Positions 57,962 to 64,000 of a stretch of 64,000 nucleotides of DNA are shown in pieces. Position numbers and translations under genes: made by a program. Source of the DNA: Microcebus murinus (taxonomy: Eukaryota > Chordata > Mammalia > Primates > Cheirogaleidae); contig NC_134108.1 in assembly GCF_040939455.1 (NCBI RefSeq), positions 4,617,501-4,681,500 of the forward strand, given 5' to 3'. The notes beneath the pieces are model-generated. The model was given only the letters and a program-made list of their open reading frames with translations, made no database searches and was not told where the DNA came from. Position 1 is the first letter of the stretch. Each line of letters begins with the position of its first letter.

Positions 57962-58410
57962 TGTGGAGACAGAATAATGTCGCCCGAGAAAGGCCCACCC
58001 CGGGATCCCGGGAATCAGGATTGCTCCCTCGCGTGGCGAAAGGGACTCTGCAGATGTGATTCAACTAAAGGACTTCAGGGTGGGGAGAGAACCCTGGATT
58101 ATTCAGGTGGGCTCAAGCCATCACCGGGGTCTTCACGAGAGGGAGGGAGGGCAGAGTAAGATGGAGAATGTGGCGGCGGGAGCGAGGGCAGAGGGGAGAG
58201 GGCGCCCGGCGGCGGACAGGCCGCGCTCAGGCAGGCGGCGGGCGCCTCGACGCGCCGGAAGTCCGCAAGGACCCGGATTACCCCTCAGACCCCGACGAGG
58301 GACGAGCCCTGCACATTCCCTTTTAGACTTCTGGGACTAAGAGCATGTATTTCTGTCACTTTAAGGCACTTTGCGGTAACTTGTTCCGGCAACCATGAGA
58401 AACGAGTACA
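57962..58410 (+). mobile_element. MLT1-type MaLR solo LTR, full length and CpG-rich
   Basis: Starts TGTGGAGACAGAATAATGTC and ends CATGAGAAACGAGTACA. Between are GACTCTGCAGATGTGATTCA, CTGGATTATTCAGGTGGGCT and CTTTAAGGCACTTTGCGGTA. The 449-bp length is right for a complete LTR. The central part (58,165-58,300) is extremely CpG-rich, with GGCGCCCGGCGGCGGACAGG-like sequence where the consensus is not. Confidence 0.88.
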
Positions 58411-60059
58411 TCCTCTCAGGAGCCACGAGTCGCCGCCCCCGGGAGACCACGCGCACGCGCGGTGAGGGTCGCACCGGCTGTCGCGTCTAAATCAACCATG
58501 ATGGCTCAATCCAGGTGGAAGCACGCCCCTTGTTCAGTTAGCCATTCGGGGCAGGTGCTCCAGGTGGGCAGCTGACCCCTCCTCCACACGGTTATTCAGG
58601 GACCCAAGGATGGAGGCCCCACCGTCTCCTGGATGTGGTTTCTAGGGCCACGGCCACCGTCACCGTCCCGGCCACACGGCATGGGCGGAAGTCCAAGGAC
58701 ATGGGGTGGAAATTGTACACATCCCTTTCCCTCGCATTCCCCCGGAGAGGCTACTCAGGTGAACACAAGGCTGCTGAGTGTGGCCAGGCGCACAGGGGGA
58801 GGCTCAGAAATGCTGTCCCCGCCTGGACTTCCATGTCCTAGCCAGCAGTCATGTGTGTGTGCCCCTCTGTCCCCATGTAGGTGGCCCTGGCTGCCCTTCC
58901 CAAAGGAGACAGCCCAAAGTCTCACTCAGGTACTGCATCCAGCCCAGCGTAGGGGACACCTGAGCAACACACAGCCCTTCTTTTCAGGAGCGGTCGTGGA
59001 TTCTTGCGGTCTGGTGATCTGCAAACTAGAAGGTAATGACCAGGCCTCCCGCGTGCACACCTAACGTGTGATGCTGGAGCAGGCACAGGGTGACTCCAGT
59101 GACAATTCTCACTCAGAAAGGGAGAAATGACAAGCCAACGGCTGTCACAGGTGCACAGCAACCGTGGGTCACGCTGGGCAGGTATTTGGAGAACAATCGT
59201 CTTGGAGGAACGTTCCCATTCCTTTATGAGACTGCAGTTTTGCTCTCTTGGAGGGACTCCTTGGTCCACTGTCCCCTCCGGCTCCTGGCTTCTGCTCCGG
59301 GCAGTGTGCCTTCCTGGGAGGCCACAGTGCCTGCTCGGTCCGTGGGAAGCTAGAGTGAGTTTGGAATGTCAGGTGTTGTCCTATGGCCCAGGTCAGCACA
59401 GGTCCCTTCACATCCAGCTCGTCTCTGGCCAGGCCTGAGTTCCTTTGAGAATAAAAATTCTCTCAGAATCTCCAGAGGCTTCTGGTACATTCGCTTTCAG
59501 TCTGTTGTGTGTGCTGATAACTGCGCTCAAAATTTCACCCAGGTGTAGTCCTTCAGCTGGTGTCCGTTCCCTGTTCTCGCCTTGCTGGCTCAACACCTGC
59601 CCTTCTCCCAACTTAATGACAGCTGGGCGGAGGCCATCCGAAATAACAGGCAACGCCTTCCATCTTTAGAATAAACTTTCTCCAGGGGTGCCCCCCATGC
59701 CCCCCCCCTTTTGTTTTAGTGGGAAGCGATTGAAAAAGATTTGAGCAATGAGCAACGACAATCTTCTTTGGGCCTCCCACCCAGCCCAGCCCCAGATCCC
59801 TGCTGTCTCTCTGCTCCACTCCACCTGTTCTTAGGAGCCAGGACATTCTTTCCTGAGATCCCCCTGTTTCCTTTCTTACCTTGCTGAAAGCAGCAAGGAG
59901 TAGACAACACACACCAAAATTCTGGTGCTTGCCAGTTGCTTTTCCTGGACTACGGGCTGGGGAGGCAGGCGGTCCACCTTCCCAGTTCCCATGGGAATAG
60001 CTTACGGATGTTTTGAGGTAGCATAACAAGTCACCAGGTGTCTAGTGAGCTAGTTCCCT
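58411..60059. other. Unassigned sequence
   Basis: GC-rich to about 59,400, mixed afterwards. A C-rich patch lies at 59,690-59,710. 59,600-60,059 may include the body of the LTR whose end is seen at 60,203, but it was not recognisable. Confidence 0.35.
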
Positions 60060-60203
60060 GAATTATCAGTTGAAGGAGAGCACTTAGCCTTGAACCGGTA
60101 CCTTGGACACTTCTGCCAACAAGAAATAAACTTCTACCTAATTTGAGCCATTAGATTTCTTGGTCTCTTTTTTTATAGCAGCTTGTGTGACCTAACTAAT
60201 ACA
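60060..60203 (+). repeat. MaLR-like LTR 3' end
   Basis: AACAAGAAATAAACTTCTAC, CTAATTTGAGCCATTAGATT, TTTATAGCAGCTTGTGTGAC and a terminal CCTAACTAATACA match the 3' end of an MLT1-like LTR (AATAAACTTCTATTT, AAGCCACT, GTTACAGCAG, CTAACTAATACA). Confidence 0.7.
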
Positions 60204-60489
60204 GAAATTATGATCTCGAAGTGGTGTAAAAAACTAAAATATATGTGGCATGGGTTTAATAGTCAGATTCGGATGACAAAGAATCCAGTGTAGCAAGCTG
60301 AGTTCTGGGAACCAGACTTATAATTTTTATTTTTCTCTGTGTTCATATAATCATGTTCAAAGATATTTATGATATGCACACACCTATGAACATGTAAGGA
60401 AGGGTTTGGGTATCATTAATTTTGTAAAAGGGAGATTATAGAGAGTTTTGTGAATCTTGCTTGTCACATTCAACAATACCAGCAAGTCA
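60204..60489. other. AT-rich sequence, possibly start of the L1M 3' end
   Basis: No firm assignment; composition continues into the antisense L1M. Confidence 0.35.
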
Positions 60490-63400
60490 CCTGTTACAAT
60501 TCGAATTCATTCTTGTAACTGCTACCAAATATTCCAAGTGGCTCTACCAAAATTTATTCAATCATTTTCCTGATTCTGAGTATTCATTTGATTTTGCCAT
60601 TAGGAAAAATGTTGTGATACGTATCCTTGCATAAATAGTCTTACAAATAGATGCTTCTCTTTCCATGGGACTAATTCTTAGGGGTGAAACTGCTGGGTTG
60701 AGTGGCCCTATTCATACATCCTCACCAGCAGTCTCTCTCTCTCGCTCGCTCGCTCGCTCTCTCTCTCATGCTCTCTCTCTCTCACTCTCTCTCTCTCTCA
60801 ACAACTCTTTGATGGTTGGGAGAAAAATATCATGGGACTAGGCTGCCACCATACTCTGGCTTTCTTTTGCATTTGATCATCTTTTCATACTTTTGTTGTC
60901 CTTTTGTATTTGCTCTTTCACGTATTGGCTCTGTAAATCTCTTGCTTGCCTTTTTATTGGGTTGTTTATACCCTTCTTACTAATTAGTAAGAATTCTCTG
61001 TACATTATAGAGATGAAGCCCCTCCTCAACAATGTGTATATTTTTGTTATTTTTAATTGTGCTTATATTTTCTTTTCCCATACAAAAGTTTCTAATTTCC
61101 ATACATTCACATAAATCTATTATTGTATTGTTTCAAGGTTGCCAGAGAGGAATATTTCTGTAATTGCAGTTTTTTTCTTTCTGGAAAGGTTTTATTGTCC
61201 TTTCTATTTTTTAAGTTGAATTTTTAATTAACCTAGAATTTTTGTATATGTGATGTCAGGTCTTGTATATTTTATTTAACTCTGTTTTCTTATGAATAGA
61301 TGGCTGGCTATGCCAGAAGATTTATATTAAATAATCCACTCTGCCCACTAAACTGAAATACTACTTTGTCACACATTAAATTCTCATGTATTTGAGATCT
61401 ATTTCTGGACACTCTCTCTGTTCCGCTGATAAAGCCTCTGTCCTTCTGCAGTTCTCAATGTGATTTGAGGACAGTGGCTTTCTCATCTTGCTAGTTGTTG
61501 GGTCAAATCCTCCCATGCTACTCTTCTCAGGCACAAATCTCTTCTATATGGACATTAGGTTATTTTTACTCAGTTAAAAAGTCTTTAAGGAAGTTTTCTT
61601 GAACTATAAGTTTAAATACCTGTTCTATTTCATTGTTTTCTTTCTTTGGGGATGCCAATTATACAGATGTTGGATTTCTTTTTGTTTGTATTTAGTCCAT
61701 CATTTTTTTCTCCAATCTTTTTAATCTATTTTCCCCCATTTTCTTGACGTTTCCTGTTTCTATCTATTGTCTCTTACTCTTATTTCTATGATGATACTCT
61801 TACTTCTAGTCTCTCTTATGCACTCTCAATATGAAATGATTTTGCATTTTTCTTTAAAATTTTTTTGTGGAGTTCCAGTCATCTCGTCCCTGAATTTTTA
61901 AAAATAATTTCTTGTGGTGTCCTTTCAGAGTTGCAATTGTTGCAATTTGCAGGGTTGTTTTTCTTCTGAAATTTGTTTTGGAAGGTTATATGTCAGTTAT
62001 CCTCTGCTTTGTGAACTCTTTGCTTTTTTGTTGTTGATTTTTTGCACCTTCTGCTAAGAAGCTTTAATTTTCTATCTTCTTTTCATAGTATCTAGGAACA
62101 TAAAATGTTCACTTTTAAAAAATCATATTTGTGTGAGTTGGATTTTACTGGGTCAGCTCTTAGTGGAACTCAAATTAGCAACAGGGTTTATTCTTTTGGC
62201 ATTTCAGTTAAAGAGTTAACTTTATCTATTGCTAAAATGATAAGAAATTTCTTTAATTTGGAGCCCTTTGGTTCCATATACTTTGTGTACTTTTTTCTTC
62301 TCTCTCCCCTGCTATTCATCCTGTGTCCTGTTCATTCTCAGACTTGCCTATGGAATTTTCATTCACATTGGAGCCCTCTTCTTCTAGGATGTATATTGGC
62401 TGTTGTGTTCTTGGTTGTGTTTGCACTAATCTGGGAACACCTGCTTCCTTCCTGTCACACTATAGTGGTTACCTGTATTGATTATACTGATTTCTGGTGT
62501 TTTCCCCCCAAAACTTACTGATGTTATGGCGTTTGCATATTTCCTCTATCTTCTTGTTTTACTGAAAGCTGTACACTGTTAGTGTTTTCATACACTTTTT
62601 TGTTTCCTTATATGGTTTTAGGAAGAGAAACATGAAGATGTGGCTGCTGCCACAGTCCTACCAGAACCCAGCTCAGTCATTTATCCTCTCTTGTTTTATA
62701 ATATAAACATCTGAGGCTATGATGTACACTCTATTTACTGCTTTAGCTACTTCATACACACTTTGGTATACAGTACTTCTGTTATCATTCAGTTTAATAT
62801 ATGTTTCATTTTCATTATTATTCCTTATTTGACTCATGACCTCAGTATTGTGTTTCTCAGTTTCCCAACATATGAAGAATTTCTAATTATATTTTTGTTA
62901 ATGACTTCTACCTTAATTTTATTGTGGTCAAAGAACATAAAGTATTTCAGTCCTCTTAAAGGCTTGCTTTGACATGGTATAAAGTTAACAATGTGTATCG
63001 AACAGTTGATGAGTAATGTTCTAAATAGGTATAACAGGTCAATATTTTTAATCATATTCTTCAAATGTTCTATCTTCTTTATATATCATTACTTATTTTT
63101 GTATACATGTTTTATTGATTAATGAGAAAACTACATTAAACTCTCCCACTTTAAAAGAGGTCTGACTTAATTCTTACAGTTCTGATAATTTTTGGTTTTA
63201 TGTATGTGCCTCAAATTTTAAAATTGTTAAATGTTGACAAATATTTACTTTTATCATTATCACTAGTAAATCTTTTTGTCTTAAGTTCATTTTGTCTGAT
63301 ATTAATATAGAAATTATGCTTTCTTTTGCTTATAATTTTGCTGGCATATTATTTTCCATCCTCTAACTTTTGATCTTTTTGTATCTTGATGTTTTGGTTA

Positions 63401-63700
63401 TGTTTCTTGTAAACAACATATAGCTAGATTTTTTAAAAATCCATTCTAAGGAGCTTTTTGTATTTTAAATGGAGCTTTTAGTTCATTTATACTTGTAACT
63501 GACATGTTTGCATTTATATCTACTACCTTATTTTGTGCTTTATCTTCCTCTCCTTTTGTGTCTTGTTTGGATTGATTGAACATTTTTCTCATCCTACTTT
63601 TTATCTCCTCAAGAATGGAAGTTATATGTTCTGTAATTATTCTATTAATGGTTAACTTACCATCTTCTATCATGTTTACAGAAATAAACACAAATCCTCT
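60490..63700 (-). repeat. Antisense L1M LINE, ORF2 and 3' end, decayed
   Basis: Read on the + strand, the landmarks of an antisense L1 appear in order: TGCTGGGTTGAGTGGCCC, CATCTTTTCATACTTTTGTT, TTTTTATTGGGTTGTTTATA, GAGATCTATTTCTGGACACT (opposite the ORF2 C-terminal part), ATTTTATTGTGGTCAAAGAA, TTCATTTTGTCTGATATTAA, TGTTTCTTGTAAACAACATA and GGAGCTTTTAGTTCATTTAT (opposite the ORF2 N-terminal endonuclease start). A minus-strand frame at 63446-63691 still resembles the beginning of ORF2. Stops and deletions make it inactive; the ORF2 span is clearly shorter than the usual 3.8 kb. Confidence 0.88.
60732..60799. repeat. (TC)n/(TCGC)n microsatellite inside the L1M
   Basis: TC-rich run containing GCTCGCTCGCTCGCTC and two CTCTCTCTC stretches, interrupting the antisense L1 between its CATCCTCACCAGCAG segment and the CATCTTTTCATAC segment. 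Confidence 0.93.
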
Positions 63701-63789
63701 CTGGAGAAATCCTGTTATCCTGTTCCCCCAAAATATAAGAACTTGATATTAGAGCTGTTCACAACATTCCCATACTTTCTTTTGGTGTT

Positions 63790-64000
63790 ATGATAGGATT
63801 GCCTTTCCTCACCCCACACCTTGAATCTAAATATGGCCGTGTGACTTGCTTTGGCCAGTAAGAAGTGAAGGAGGTCATATGTGTTTAAGAATTGACAAGT
63901 GACTCACCTTATTCTTTTTCCTTTGTTATTATGAACTTGGAAAGCTATGTCAAGATGGACACTCTATTACCCTGGGTCCTTGAATGTTTATGATTAAATG
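63790..64000 (+). mobile_element. MLT1-type MaLR LTR, cut by window end
   Basis: CCCACACCTTGAATCTAAAT, ATGGCCGTGTGACTTGCTTT and GGCCAGTAAGAAGTGAAGGA match the MLT1 segment (CCCTTGAATCTGGGCTGGCC, TTGTGACTTGCTTTGGCC, AATAGAATG). The element continues past the window edge. Confidence 0.75.

Noticed and set aside
63446..63691. 81-codon minus-strand frame
   Set aside because: It resembles the start of L1 ORF2 within a decayed antisense L1M, so it is a repeat remnant rather than a gene.

Overview
The window is nuclear DNA from a primate. It holds one dimeric AluJ-type Alu and one free left Alu monomer (FLAM), set in older eutherian repeats: MIR, L2, L1M, MLT1/MST and MLT2 LTRs, and MER1, MER5, MER20 and MER58-like hAT elements. 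It also has long microsatellites. There is no bacterial gene architecture. I could support no protein-coding gene. The open frames (longest 248 and 215 codons on the minus strand, 213 on the plus strand) lie in GC-rich sequence, lack recognisable domains and cross or abut repeats. No tRNA, rRNA, CRISPR array or integrase-type element was seen. Repeat family names are from memory of consensus sequences; no database search was run.

Layout. 1-3050 is AT-rich, with an L2 fragment, an (AAAT)n tract and a 22-bp exact direct repeat. 3060-3720 is a local CpG-rich peak with two ETS motifs around a CCAAT box, then a good splice-donor sequence. It is the best promoter/first-exon candidate. 3.7-9.5 kb is mostly single-copy, with MER5 and two MIRs and ending in a degenerate TG tract. 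9.5-15 kb is GC-richer, with a MIR and a FLAM flanked by target-site duplications. 15.0-16.5 kb is a long homopurine tract including (GGAA)10, followed by an L1M/HAL1-like fragment. 17.0-19.2 kb holds MER1B and an MLT2 LTR whose microsatellite has expanded. 19-31 kb is GC-rich, with MER5/MER20 copies and MaLR LTRs. 31-36 kb mixes AT-rich unique DNA, MER58-like, MIR and AluJ. 36-41 kb holds a Z-DNA-type tract, an interstitial telomeric repeat, LTRs and a first CTCF-like motif; a second lies at 41.9 kb. 43-47.4 kb has a strikingly GC-rich L1M copy, an MLT1, an L1 ORF1 fragment and a higher-order minisatellite. 47.7-60.2 kb has MER5A, a 122-bp MER1-type miniature element, long unique AT-rich stretches, a 16-bp minisatellite and an intact-length CpG-rich MLT1. 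60.5-63.7 kb is an antisense L1M, and the window ends inside an MLT1-type LTR.

Overall this looks like intergenic or intronic sequence: Alu-poor, rich in old solo LTRs, with a few candidate regulatory sites. The most unusual structures are the 97-bp higher-order minisatellite at 47.05-47.36 kb, which repeats a TGTGGGAA (RBPJ-like) motif, the tandem CTCF-like pair at 41.0/41.9 kb, the ETS/CCAAT promoter at 3.4 kb, and several old repeats that have drifted towards GC/CpG.
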